DNA of 64,000 bases from Aphelenchoides besseyi (GCA_024699855.1 JAMPIQ010000003.1:8122001-8186000), one strand, 5' to 3'. Counted from the stretch's first letter, positions 10,747 through 24,391 are shown. The notes: generated by a model not told the origin, from the letters alone. Program-made: numbers and translations.

Positions 10747-11993
10747 TTAACCCTGAAGTCTTTCGACGGCACGTGTATTTCGTCTGTGATCCTCGACGTA
10801 ATACTCGATAGTTCGAGTCAAGCCGTCGACGAACGGTGTTGAGCACTCCCAATTCAACTGGTCGCGAATTTTCGAGAAATCAATAAAATAACGTCTATCA
10901 TGATACGGTCGATCGGGGATTGGAGCGAACGTTGGCTTCGTCGATGGACGGTGTAACAACTTGCTCACAATCTCGTGAATCATTTGAGTCAAATGTAAAT
11001 TCGCTTTCTCGAACTCGATTCCAATGTTGTAGCATTCGGCAATTTGACCTCGTTCCGTTACCCGTACGATCGCTTCGGCACAATCGTCGACAAACATCCA
11101 ACTTCTGAAATGAAAATGAAGAGCATAGCAGATAAAGCCAACATACCGAGTGTGCATTCCGTCGCCCATCAAAGGATATGGTTTGCCTTCGATAGCTAAT
11201 TTCGTGAACTTTGGAATCAGTTTCGTATACGCTTGACGTGGACCAAACACGTTGTTCATCTAAAGACGTCCGGATTAGATGCTAATCAATAAGTTCTGCT
11301 TACCCGAACCATAACGTAGGGAAGTTTGTATGAGTGCTGAAAGATTTGGAAACAGTTTGCAATCTTATGGTCATACTCACATGATAACTTTTGACAATCA
11401 ATTCGCAGGCCGCTTTCGATGCCGCATACGGATTGGTTGGATTAAAGAGTGAGGTTTCGGTTTTCGGTTCTCCATCGTTCTGGGAATCGCCGTACACTTC
11501 GTCGGTGCTTATGTGAACAAAACGCCGAACAGTTTTGGCAACGTTGACTGCTTCCAAAAGCGAAGTTGTGGCAATCACGTTCTCTTGAATGGTTCCGATT
11601 CGATTTTCGTACGATTCGTCGACGTGAGTGATGGCGGCAAAATGAATCACCGTATCGATCTGCAACTCAAAATTTCATTTTCGGACTTCTCTGATTCGTA
11701 CCTTGTTTTTGATTAACAACTGACTGACTATTGGTATGTCGAGTAGATTGCCCTCAACAAACTGATAACGACCGGATTGACGCACTCGCTCCGTAATGTT
11801 CTCTCGAGCTGCACCCACAGCCAATTTATCAATGTTGATTATTCTAATGACAAGATAACCGAGTAGGGTGAAATCGTTCTCACCTGTTCGGATTCCATTT
11901 GTCGAAAATGTAGTTGACGAAATTGGATCCAATGAAACCACAGCCCCCGGTTATGAACAAATTCTGCGGCACATGCCGCTCGTCGATGCTCAT
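10747..11993 (-). CDS. rml-2: dTDP-D-glucose 4,6-dehydratase (RmlB-type SDR)
   Basis: Six exons (11884-11993, 11702-11843, 11381-11659, 11304-11336, 11147-11259, 10747-11104) give 344 aa. The Rossmann motif TGGCGFIGS lies near the N-terminus. The DTVIHFAAITHVDESYENR segment, the catalytic STDEVYG, the YAASKAACE (YxxxK) pair and MGDGMHTRSWMFVDDCAEA are all in the family's places. The enzyme removes water from dTDP-glucose to give the 4-keto-6-deoxy sugar, the second step of dTDP-rhamnose synthesis, which C. elegans also has. The length is normal and no key residue is missing. The symbol follows the C. elegans name and assumes orthology. Confidence 0.9.
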
Positions 11994-13439
11994 TGAAAAC
12001 AAAAGCGATGTTCGTGTCAAGAAGAACCAGTTGACTGAGTATTAACCTAAACTTCGCAGAACATTAAGATTTAATGAACGTGCAAAGTGAAAACCAGAAA
12101 GCGACTTCACAAGCAATGACGTGAATGTAAACGATCGAATGATGCGATGGCTTTTTGAAGACTAATCGCTTGTGAGATAATCGAGAATGATTACGACAAA
12201 AACTTGTTGTATCTTATTAGCTGGTTGGTCATCGTTTCACATGCAACAATCTGCAGATGCCACAGCAAACGACCCACGTACTAATTGAACAACAGACAAT
12301 TCATGGAATTGAAGCGAAACACAAACTTTCGTGTGCACGAGATGTGTGAAGAGATACGAGAGATTTCCAACGAGAATGCCAAAACCCTTTGAGTACGCAA
12401 AGTCGATAACAACTGGAACCATACACGGGTAACCAAGTTCGTCGACCGTCAATCCGATTGGGAGCTCGTGCCAACAAGCGTGCAATCCGAAGAATAAAGT
12501 ATCGAACTCTAACCGGTTCAAATAGTCAACACACAATCGATTAGACGCGCGTATCCGCGTCTCCTAACATTCCCGTTCTTCGATTTCCATCCCGAATTTT
12601 GTCGTTGACTGACGCTGATTTGACCCAATTTAAAAGCAATTTGTCACACTAAAATGCGCAATGAACCGCAGATGTTCAACACAAATGATCCTCAAAAGCA
12701 TAAAACACACTCGGATTTGAGTGATAAGATTTGACTTCCGCACAGAGTTCAAATTTCACGTTCAAGTAAAAGCAGTAGACCATTGACAGATAATCGCAGT
12801 GCTCGTTTATGTCATGATTTCAATTGCGACTTGGGCTCCTTCACAGCAAAGAGCGGAGCTCAAAGCCATGAATTGAAGATCGAGTTGGACGCCGTTGCAA
12901 AGCATATGGAATGAACATAGTAATAAAATGAACTCGTCAGATCACTTTTGATTCAACTGATTGCGACAAATCGCTTCTCAAGCCACTAGTTTTATTGGTG
13001 CTGATCGTCTGCGTAATCGTAATCCACTAATTGCCGTCGCTAATTCGAGATAATCGATGCGGTTGATTGCAAAAAACGGAACTTTCAATTCACCAGACGG
13101 TGATCTTATCGGCGACTTCGATCGAGCTCTTTACTTTCTGTCGTTGGCCGCATTGAAGTTTACAAGCAACTGTTTCCCATAAGAATGCTCCAATAACCGA
13201 CTCACAACAAACAAAGCAAATGTGGTGTGTGGTGTTAACAAGCTGATTGTGACAACTAAAATCGTTGGACTCGAAGCGAATGTTCGGTTTTGGCTAAATC
13301 CAACCGTTTTTGTTATTTCACTGAAAACCAGCGGTTATAATGTAATTAGTGAATAACATAAAGTTACCAAACGGCGGATGTTTTTTATCGGTGAGCGTCT
13401 AATTAGTTAGGTGGTAAGTCGATTGTTTATGATTTTTAA
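11994..13439. other. Gene-poor interval
   Basis: About 1.45 kb between the dehydratase start and the TANGO2 gene. The only long frame is on the minus strand at 12237-12536 (99 codons). It has no ATG at its head and no recognisable motif. I see no RNA gene, tandem repeat or terminal inverted repeat. The right part is AT-rich. It presumably holds both promoters. Confidence 0.5.
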
Positions 13440-13511
13440 ATGATTCGCATGCAATTTCACAGACTTTTGCTTCTTTCTAAGTTCAACCACAGGCGTTCGT
13501 TTTCTTCAGCT

Positions 13512-14546
13512 ATGTGCATTACATTTCTGTGCACTGACGGAGTGGAACGTGGTCTTAATTACAAGCTGATTTTGTTGAATAATCGAGACGAAGCGTTAGA
13601 CCGAAAAACCTCAGCGGCGCATTGGGAGGATGGGTATCTAGCCGGTAGGTATGTGTCTTTTCAATTGATCTGAATTCTTTGGAGCTTTCGTTTCCAGGTC
13701 GAGATGAACAGGCGCTGGAAAGAGGGACGTGGTTGGGGATCACACATGACGGTCGTATCGGAAATCTGCTTTCGATTACGGAGCCCGAGCATCACAAATT
13801 GCACCTTCCAAATGCTCCAAGTCGAGGTAAACTAATTGCTAAACGAGATCGTAAAGAAGTTTTATTCTAGGTGCAATTGCATCGAAATTTCTGTCGACAA
13901 CTCAACGAGCTTCGGAATTCTGTGATCGTTTGCATGTCGAAGCTCATCGATACCACGGTTTCCAGTTCTTGTCGTTAGCACGGTACGAAGCTTCCATCGC
14001 ACATTTTAACGTTTTTATTTTAGCAACTCGGAAGATAAATACGAAATCTTTTCGCTAACTAACCGTTTGGTTGACGAAATTAAAACACGACATTGGTCGG
14101 CAGGTTCGATTTCAGCTTTCAATTTGTTAGCGATTGAATCTTTAGGTTCTTATTGTTTCGGCAATAGTCCACGAGAGAGTCCAATGAAGAAAGTGGTGTA
14201 CGGACAAGAAGTTTTCGATCAGCTTGTAAGCCGACAACTCTCTCGAACCTCAACAGAATCGGAGATAGTGGACAGTCTGATGAAATTGGCTCGAGACTCA
14301 ACGGAGCATTTCCCCGATCCACAAATCGCCATTCAAACATGTCGAGACGATTCGTACAATCGTTATTTGAGCTCAATTTTTGTCCAATTTCCATCAGCAG
14401 TTCGCTACGGCACTCGATCACACACGATCGTTTTGGTCGACAAAGAAAATCGTGTGTATTTCCGAGAGGAACGAATGATCGAAATTCCTGAGAATGTAAA
14501 AGATGCCAAATGGGAAACCATCGAAGAACGTTTCACGTTGAGATGA
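13512..14546 (+). CDS. TANGO2 homologue (NRDE family)
   Basis: Exons 13512-13644, 13698-13826, 13871-13982 and 14024-14546 give 298 aa from the ATG at 13512. The N-terminus MCITFLC with LILLNNRDEALDR is the hallmark of the family: Met, then a Cys at position 2, and the NRDE motif. GTWLGIT, GRIGNLLSIT and the late VRYGTRSHTIVLVDKENRVYF also match. TANGO2 proteins act in mitochondria and Golgi/ER in lipid and haem handling, but the reaction is not settled. An in-frame ATG at 13440 would add 24 residues rich in Arg and hydrophobics, like a mitochondrial presequence. A TTTCTTCAG acceptor sits two bases before 13512 and favours the short start, perhaps by trans-splicing. Confidence 0.9.
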
Positions 14547-14593
14547 GTTGTAAAAGATAGTTTAAACTCACTTAATTGGATAGTTATTTCGAC

Positions 14594-14599
14594 AATAAA
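14594..14599 (+). terminator. Polyadenylation signal AATAAA of the TANGO2 gene
   Basis: AATAAA 48 bp after the stop codon. From here to 14982 I see no gene, only a few short frames without coding character. Confidence 0.7.
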
Positions 14600-14982
14600 C
14601 CTTTACGTTTTTACTTGGATCTTAAATTGTATACAAATTAGTTTACATGTGTTTAAACTAATCAAAAGACTTTCTGATTTACGAGTAATATCTATATCCT
14701 GCTCGAGTTGTATCCTGTCCAAAATGAGTTCTTCTATTACGTATTGATTATCCTGTAGAGCTTATCTGTGGTTATGTTCTTTATGTTGTAGTCGATTGAA
14801 TAAACTCCGAGTCCATTCAAGCAAGAACTGTTGCACTGGTTTCTCATGCCCTTGGGTCATCGTTTGCGAGAAAAAGACCGCGCTTTTTCGGTGCTCGTTG
14901 ATGATTAGAAGCGGACGTTTGCGGGGCAAAACACGACGATCACAATCATTTGCTTGCACTCAACGCTTTTGTTTTGCTGAAC

Positions 14983-15655
14983 ATGCAAATGACTGCGTTT
15001 ACAAGTTACGTTTTGATGTTGCAATATTTGAACTTGGTTGCCGAAGTAACGGCCTTCAACGTTTTGATTGTAAGTGGAACAGACACTGGAAGTCATCAAG
15101 CAAGTTTGTCGGCGATGTTCACCAGGTAGGGAGCTTCGTATTCAATTGAAATTGATTATTTTTGAAGTGCTACAGATTTGCTCAAGCCGGCCATCACGTC
15201 TATCTCTTTGACTCGTCAAATCCAAAACCGGTGGAATACGGATATTCGAACATCCACACTTTGAGTGCGTACATCCAACCGAATTTGACAGAACGAGCAG
15301 AGAAAATCGCAAAGTTTTGGCGACTACCATTCCGTTCAATTTCTCCATCAGGAATGCAAATCTGGGGAGACGAACTGCTGGGAAGGTTCATAGACGATCA
15401 CTCAGAAGTCGTAGGTGACTGAACAGAAAACGCATAGTGGTTGTACTTTAGCTAACGGCTATTATGAAACTAAAAATCGATTTGATTGTAATCGACGAAA
15501 TCAAAGTCCATCCGTCTGCTATTGCCGAACAGTTTCATGAACTTCACGGGGTTCCGTTCATTGACTTCTGGACAACAGAACCGTACAACCACGTATTCGA
15601 AGTCAACGCCTTAGGTAGGTGGTTTTATTTGAGTAAAATTGCGCAAAAACTGTAA
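14983..15655 (+). pseudogene. 3'-truncated UGT copy 1 (N-terminal acceptor domain only)
   Basis: Exons 14983-15125, 15176-15410 and 15452-15614 read as a UGT N-terminal half: NVLIVSGTDTGSHQ with the catalytic His, AQAGHHVYLFDSS, and the LKIDLIVIDEIKVHPSAIA strand. The copy stops at the phase-1 intron that follows exon 3 in complete copies (ending ...VNALG|GTAGGT). Reading through the donor gives 14 more residues and a TAA at 15653-15655. No donor-sugar domain, signature or membrane anchor follows before the next copy. It is either a partial-duplication pseudogene or a gene for a short UGT-like protein. Confidence 0.75.
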
Positions 15656-15868
15656 AGATCGTTCGATAAAAACGGTTATCAGCTTAATGCAACGTCAACT
15701 AGTTCAAAAATAATCGCCAAAACTCACAACTTTAAAGATTAGTCACGTAGACAACAGCGGTGGGCGGAGTCCAATCGAAGAGCAGTCGTTTTGTTTGAAG
15801 AAAACAAATAGTCGGTCAGCGTCTTATAACTCCGAGAATTTAACGGTCAATCTCAAACACGAAAACAT

Positions 15869-16541
15869 ATGATCAATATGGAGATCTTTGTTATAATTGC
15901 GTTCATTGTTCTATCCATTGGTGTTAGTGAAAGTGCCAGAATTTTGTGTATTCCCGCCCAAGATTCTGGTTCGCACTTGATAAGCTACATGCGAGTTGTT
16001 GAACGGTGAATTCATGGCTGAGACACAGATTGTTTAATGCCCTTAAATTCAGGCTCGCAGCTTGTGGACATCAAGTCGATCTTATGGACTTTTCGAACAC
16101 CACTCAATCCTCAACACTTCCACAAAACATTACAAAACTCGATTTGTATTCTGTTAAACAGCCGACAACAAACTCAACAGCCAATGTAGCGGGGCCAAAA
16201 AGACGTTGGATTGAAACTTTTACTGCTCATCTTTTCATGAGCAATTATCAAGAATCTGACGAGGATTTTGGCCAACTGATAGCTGATCACCCCAAAACTG
16301 TAAGCTCATATTGAAAAATCTGTAAGATTGAAAATTTTAGTTGAACGAAGTTCTCAACATTCAATATGATCTGATTATTGCTGATCCAATTTTCAGTCCA
16401 AACGCCTTCAGTTTATCCATGAGATTGAAAAACGAACGTGATGTTCCCTATCTTTTTTACTCGCCTTCCGGTGAAGTTACCGTAGCAGTCACAGAGCCAA
16501 TGAGTTTGGGTAAGAAAGCGACGATTACGACCATCGATTAG
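15869..16541 (+). pseudogene. 3'-truncated UGT copy 2 (N-terminal acceptor domain only)
   Basis: Exons 15869-16005, 16053-16299 and 16341-16509 encode a signal sequence (IIAFIVLSIGVSES), the catalytic-His segment PAQDSGSH, AACGHQVDLMDFS and QYDLIIADPIFSPNAFSLS. Exon 1 is the same length as in the complete copy downstream. Like copy 1 it ends at intron 3 (PMSLG|GTAAGA). Readthrough reaches TAG after 10 residues. No downstream UGT exons precede the complete gene at 16906, and 16542-16905 shows no other gene. The frame is intact over the part kept, so loss of function is inferred from truncation only. Confidence 0.75.
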
Positions 16542-16905
16542 ACGAGAAAAATACACGTATTTCTGGGATTCTCGCGTAAAAAATTTTTATCGACAGTTTA
16601 AATGAACGCACTGATGTTCGATGATCACTTTTATTGGTCTGTGATTTGAGCATCCAAAAGCGCAGAAGTTAAAAAAACGCAAAAAATATGTAGAACTTTA
16701 GCGACAAAAAGTTGTAAACACAAACTACGCACAGTGGTTGTTGCAATTAAAACAACGTTCTTTCTCCAGATTACTGTTGTTGAATGTCATCTTTGAGTTC
16801 GACAAACTTTTCTGCTCTTCGGTCTTTTGCAGTCAAACGAATAATTTTTATTTTTATTTTGCGATCTTTTCCACTGGTCAGTTATCTTTCTAGTCGCCTG
16901 ATAAC

Positions 16906-18806
16906 ATGATGTTGAGACGACTTTTGTGTTATTTGTTTTTTATCTTGACCATCAGATATGAAGCAACTGGAATGCGGATCCTGGCCATAACGGCACACGA
17001 TTCAGGTTCGCACTTCTTTTCGATGTTGCAGTTGCTTAAGGAGTAGGTTTCTGTTGCTAGGTATTCCAACTCATGACTTGCAGACTCACTTCTGCCGGAC
17101 ATGAAGTCCACGTCTTGAATACGGTGTTTGAAGACAAGAAAGCGGCAGAAATCGGCGGCTTGAAGGCAATTCACACGTACATTCCCGTTGAGTCTCGGAA
17201 GAATACCGAAGTCAAATGGTCTGGGAGCATGAAAGTTACGGATTTTTTAAACTTGTACAAGTTGCGCGATCATTCGTTTGGTCGTCTTTTGGACTTGTAT
17301 CCAAACAAGGTGACTGTCAGCTGTAGTCAGAATATAAGATTTGTGTAGTTGAACGAGATAATGAACGAAGTTCATTACGATTTGATTATCGTCGATGAAC
17401 TCTTTACGAATCATGGCTATGCCATTGCTCTTCGATTAAAAGCAAAACGTGGAACACCGTGGATAAGCTATTCAACGTCTGGAATCATGAATTCGGCAAA
17501 TGTAGAAATAAGAAGCATGGATTTGTTTGCGTTCAAAATAATTGCAATAAAACATCTCTTTAAATCCTTTTGTTATAGTCTTTTTACTTACTTCAGTCTT
17601 CTTTTTTAGGTAGAAACCCGGTCATAAAATCTTTTATGTTTCCGAGTCCACCTCGATCCTCAAACGATTATTACCAGGCAACTATCTTTCGATACCGTTT
17701 AGCTTCTTTTGTTGATACTCTCTACGAAATTGTCGGATTCCATTGGCTTGGTGAGTGGAAAGAGACTCGTGAGATTCAATATCGATCTTTCAGTCACTAT
17801 GCCAAACATCGCACGTTTTGGTGTAGTCGATTTTAGTTGGCATAAACTCTTCAAAGACGCATCAGTTACGTTCTCCGATTCGTTGGAACGTTTGGGTTGG
17901 CCGGTTGCTGGTGAGTTCAACTACAATGCTCCTTGTATTATTGAAATAAACTGTTCAGAAGGTACCGACCTTATCAACACGGGCGCCTATTGCAAGTTGA
18001 GCGAAGTGTTGACCGGAGAGTTAAAAGAATTCGTTGAAGACCCCAAATCTAATGGTAATCTATGGTACTATTAAACATATGAATGGCTATTTTAGGGACG
18101 ATTTATGTTGCTTTCGGAACATACGCTGATTGGAGTTATGCACCAAAACACATATTAACTGCATTTGCAAATGGACTGCAACATTTTTCCGAGTATCGAG
18201 TTATCTTTTCGTTCAACGGCGACTTATCGATTATGCCAAAAGTTTCGTTCATCAAGTTTGTTAAATGGGCACCTCAAGCAGCCATTCTCAATCATCCAAG
18301 AACAAAAGTTTTTATTTCACACGGAGGCTTGAAATCGTGAGTTTACTTCTCATCACGCTGTTCACCTTTTGTTTAGATTAAAAGAAAGCATCTGCTCAAG
18401 AACTCCGATAATTATTATGCCACTTTTTGCTGAACAAGCACATAACGCTCATATGTTTCTGGCTCTAAAGTTGGGTCGAACATTGAACAAATTTACGGTC
18501 GACGAATATGACGTACAGTATGAAGTCAATAAAGTAGGACACAACTGACTTTTCGTATAACCTTTCATTTAGATTCTGCAAAACCCATACTATCAACAAA
18601 AGATTGAAAAGACGCGTGAAATCATGTTGGACCGCCCAAAAGACGCCTTGGACATGGCTTTGTTCTACGCAGAGCGAATCGTTCGAACTCGAGCGCCAAA
18701 CAATAGAATAGTGTTTCAACGCAAAGGAATGGATTTGTATTGGTTTGAGTATTTGTATTCGGAATTCGTGCTACTATTGGTTAGTGTAGTGTTGTTGATA
18801 AAATGA
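16906..18806 (+). CDS. UDP-glycosyltransferase (UGT), complete
   Basis: Nine exons (16906-17042, 17084-17309, 17349-17524, 17614-17750, 17794-17910, 17959-18054, 18096-18336, 18377-18533, 18573-18806) give 506 aa. An N-terminal signal sequence, AITAHDSGSH (catalytic His), GTIYVAFGTY, KWAPQAAILN, the full signature ISHGGLKS, PLFAEQ and a C-terminal anchor (SEFVLLLVSVVLLI) are all present. Intron 3 is unusual. The donor GTTTGC lies two bases into a codon, and the frame is kept only with the acceptor ending GGTAG at 17613, giving ...SMDLNPVIK. An ATG at 16909 is an equally good start. It is the last of three UGT copies in direct orientation. Confidence 0.93.
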
Positions 18807-18971
18807 ACGTTTTAGAACAAGATTTATTTTCTCTTTTTTTCAACTAATTTTTTAAGAACACAAAGAAACTACTCGATTGTTTGAGTTTAGACGTTTAACC
18901 ATTGCGTCTTTATCACACACATCAATCCTATACCAAGAAGAAAGCAAAAGAGACAACACGAAAAAAAGGTC

Positions 18972-20101
18972 CTACAATTTCAGGCTTTGAATTTGACTAA
19001 TGCAATCCTGAAGGTATTTTTCCTTGACGTTTCCTTCGTTGTTCTTGATCGCATTTTGAACACCGTCGACGATACCGCGCATAAAGATGTCACGTTCGAA
19101 ACGTTGTTTCGTCTCTTCGACTTCTTTCAAGTAATCCAAACGACGTTTTAACTCGGTCGTCACTTGATTGACATTCTTGCGATACGTCGCCTCCAATTGA
19201 AGAGCCAAATTCTCGCGGAAAATGGTCGGAAAGTCGTTTTTGATTGCGTTGAACGATGCAGTTTGAGCAGCAGAATTCTGAAGAATCAAAATGCAAAATA
19301 GAAAAAATGTGAACAAACCTTTCGGAATTCAATTGCATCCTTCAAATCATCAGCAATCAATTTGTTGAAATGATCCATACGTTCACGGTACCAGCCATAA
19401 ACCGTTTTGTCAATTCGGTAGCCAACGGTACGCGACGCAAGCAAATAAAAGAGAATCCAACCCAACAACATATGTCCCTGCTCTTCAAAGACCCACAACT
19501 CTTTGTTCAAGTAGAAGGCTCCAACACCGCCGAAGAACAAGTATGGACCTGCAGCTCGTTAAATGATTGAATAAGAAGTGAGAGACCAACCTGAGGTTCC
19601 GGTGATTTTGTGAAACGGAGTGCACCACGAGTCGGGAACCATCAACATACGAGTTTTTGGCGGATGCTCAGCGCGAGCCGGATACGGAAAGTTTTTCTGT
19701 AAAATCAAGAATATTCATGGAAAAAGAATAAAAACAAACCAAATCACGTTCCGGTCCCTCTTTGTAGTCAGCGGGCATCGGTGGAAGCGGAGGTGGAACG
19801 AATTCTTTGCCCATGTCGTCGAACATGCTCTTCGGACGTTCAGTTTCACCGGGCAACGGAATTCCTTAAAAACAACTTAAAACAACTAAACGCACTTTAA
19901 CGTACCTTTGAATCGATGGGCAATTTTTTGGAAGAATCCCGGCTTGCTGTCTCCCACTTGAGTGCTCGGAACTAAAACCGACGAATTGAATTCGCTTCAT
20001 CGAAACAACAAACCGCTCGAAGTGACTTGATGTGCTGAGCGAATGTGAACGATTGCGAACGTTGGTGTACGCAACGGCGGTGCGAACCGACTCAAAGACA
20101 T
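18972..20101 (-). CDS. Mitochondrial ATP synthase F0 subunit b
   Basis: Six exons (20014-20101, 19906-19971, 19740-19864, 19591-19696, 19319-19548, 18972-19277) give 306 aa, close to C. elegans ASB-1/ASB-2. The N-terminus is basic and hydroxylated (MSLSRFAPPLRTPTF), like a mitochondrial presequence. Then come a Pro-rich segment, LFFGGVGAFYLNKELWVFEE with the GWILFYLLASRTVGY membrane helix, and the long charged stator helix (LQLEATYRKNVNQVTTELK). Subunit b holds the F1 head stationary in the peripheral stalk. A TTTCAG lies 24 bp before the ATG, a possible trans-splice acceptor. The acceptor before exon 3 is TAAG. Confidence 0.9.
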
Positions 20102-20577
20102 TTCGACACTTGGAATGAGCAGAACGCTGAAACAAAATCAACGGTAAGAACGTGAGTAGCGACAATGAATATTTTCAACGTGACCATCACGATCAACAAA
20201 CCTGTACACGAATTTGACTGGAAAAACGAACAAACGACAAAAAATGGCCGCAGTCGATCCTGCTGAAGAGCTTCCTCGTCAATCTCTCGGTTGTTCTCTC
20301 GCTAAGACCTAACGTTCGGCACTCAACGACGGTAATAGGCGCACACACTTGTGAGAACCAACGCCCAGAAATCAATTCGTTGTTGACGGCGGTTAGTTGA
20401 GAAGGTTGGTGTTCAGAATCAAATACGTTCGATCTCTTTTCTTTTTGTATTGTAATGTTTTTTGCGTGTCTAACTGCGCTTAGGCTTCGAAAGCATTAAC
20501 TAACCTGTGTTTTGACCATGGATTAATCTCCGTGTTTTAGAGACCTTGATTTCACAGCTCTATTTTGCTTCGATACA
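20102..20577. promoter_or_regulatory. Divergent promoter between ATP synthase b and U2AF65
   Basis: The two genes read away from each other from this 476-bp interval. It has TTTCAG/TTTTAG acceptor-like sites close to both start codons (near 20125 on the minus strand and 20540 on the plus strand) but no coding frame or repeat I can support. I infer a shared promoter with leaders that may be trans-spliced. Confidence 0.5.
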
Positions 20578-22530
<1,953 letters not shown>

Positions 22531-22612
22531 GGGGATCAAGTTTCTGAGAAGTTAATTGCAAAGGAAATATTGTAAGATTGTTCCATTTTTTTGTGGCTAT
22601 TCGTTTACGAAG

Positions 22613-22618
22613 AATAAA
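22613..22618 (+). terminator. Polyadenylation signal AATAAA of U2AF65
   Basis: AATAAA 82 bp after the stop. The convergent DUF1679 gene ends at 22669, so the two 3' ends lie within about 50 bp of each other. Confidence 0.7.
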
Positions 22619-22668
22619 CCTTTTTTCTCTTCTGGTAACGATCATTTATTGGAACACTTGCAAACAAA

Positions 22669-24391
22669 TTACTTCTTGTACATCATTGCCTTCCAATCGA
22701 CGTTTTTTCCATAGTGATCCCATTTTCTTTGTTTGATGATTTCGGCAGCTTTTGCGGTTCCATCGGCAATACGTTTCACGAAAATGTCTGCATTCTTGTC
22801 AGTCTTCCTATTCTCGATAAAGGCCATCAAAATAATCATTGAGCCGGTCATTTGAGCCACGGCCAAGTCATATAGTTCACGGGCCTTAAAACAGTTATCT
22901 TAATTAAAAGATTGTCAACCTGTTCCAAATTGTACGGTACGTGATTACCGTGTTCTTTGTACAAACGCGAAACTTCCGAGTAGTACAAATCGAAAGCTTT
23001 TGCTTCAGCTACTTCTCGGATTTCTTTATCGACAGAACAAATAATGAAACGTGCAAGATCACAGAAGGGATTTCCTGAAGACATCTAATAGAGTTAGTCA
23101 AACCTTAAATCTAACCTCCAAAACATAGTTGCCAGTCAATGATTGAAGCCAGTTCGTTTGTAAGAGTACCATTCTGATCTTTTCGCCAAATAATACTAAA
23201 ACTGCACAATCAATACGAATTCACTAGCATCGGTACTTGCTTGTTTGGTTGAAGATCCGAGTGAATCATTGCGATAGCATCTGTAATTGAAACAATCACG
23301 AAATAACAGAATCTAACTCACTATATTCTCGTGCGCGATTTAAAAGTGCATCATAACAGAATTCACGGCTAAACGTGGCTTTCACTCCATCCAACAAATC
23401 GACTATTTCTGAAACTCTTGTTCAAGCGTGCAAGACAGAAACAAACGCACGTTTATGTTTCTGAAGCATTGGAAATCCGGTGGGTTGAAATTCGTCGACG
23501 AACAAATCCAAGAATACGTGACCGAATTTCGTCGACCACCATTTGCGTAGCTTATCATCATCACAATAAACATGCAAGTGAGCTGCGGCTTTGGCAATGG
23601 CGTACACTTGCTCGACAGTTGCTGATCCATAATACCCTAAGGTGTCGCTACAAACGGTTAAATCCTCCATGATCAAGAGTCCGTCGTGTTCGTGATCTAT
23701 TGGCTCAATGTAATAGACTTCAGGAAGTGGGATGCCAGGAATCCCATCTAAGAATTGACCAAATTTATAGTTGAAAGAAACATACCGGAGAACAAACGAT
23801 AAAATTCACATTCCGAATTATGATAACTTGCAGCAACGCTCAACAACTTGTCGTCGCTTTGTCCCGCAACCTTCTCTTCTTCCAACCTAAAAGTTTGTTC
23901 GAGATCAGTTTGTATTTGTGTTGTTGGAAACGTACATTGTTTGAATTGAGCCCTCCATCTTCTCGTCCGCGTAGTTTTTCCAATTACGATGTTGAGTGAC
24001 TTTCAAAACAAACGAGTAGTCGATTGCATGACAACTGTTGTTAATCTCTTGAACTTTTCCATCCGATTTTGTTTGCGAATCAAAATACACGCAAATTCTG
24101 AACACCTTCGATAGAAATGCTCGACCTTCACTTATCAATTTGCCTTCAAACTAAAAGTCTATCGTAATGATACGCTTAACTTTAGACGCATACTCTCAAA
24201 ATCATCGATTGTCCTCGCGCAGTAGCAAATCGATGATCATGTTCAAGTAACAAGCGAATAACTCTTTCGGTAGTCACGTCTGGACGACCCCATTGGTGTT
24301 GAAGATTAACGTTTAAATTCACAGGCAAATCATCCGATTGATCATTCAATTTCCCATTGAATGGATCAGCTGCAGAAGTCAGATGAGTCAT
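22669..24391 (-). CDS. DUF1679 / CHK-kinase-like protein
   Basis: Nine exons (24194-24391, 23936-24150, 23786-23886, 23451-23747, 23322-23408, 23241-23280, 23116-23195, 22920-23074, 22669-22884) give 462 aa. The choline-kinase-like fold is recognisable. HEHDGLLIMEDL is the hinge-like strand, MIHSDLQPNNIIW the catalytic loop (HxDxxxxN), and IIDWQ the metal-binding Asp followed by NPFCDLARF, as in the large nematode DUF1679/EcKinase family. Small-molecule phosphorylation is expected from the fold, but no substrate is known. The intron after exon 6 begins GC (AA|GCAAGT) and is needed to keep the catalytic Asn in frame. The last intron ends TTTTAAG. Confidence 0.88.

Noticed and set aside
12237..12536. 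99-codon minus-strand frame
   Set aside because: It has no ATG at its head, no splice partner and no motif. Treated as chance.
14119..14421. 100-codon frame antisense to the last TANGO2 exon
   Set aside because: A shadow of the real coding exon on the other strand.
18096..18336. Suspicion that the complete plus-strand UGT was broken at intron 3
   Set aside because: The donor two bases into the codon with the GGTAG acceptor at 17613 restores the frame, and all later exons join in phase to a normal 506-aa enzyme.
20193..20375. Minus-strand 60-codon frame upstream of ATP synthase b
   Set aside because: No motif and no in-frame link to the gene. A trans-splice-like acceptor lies between it and the ATG.
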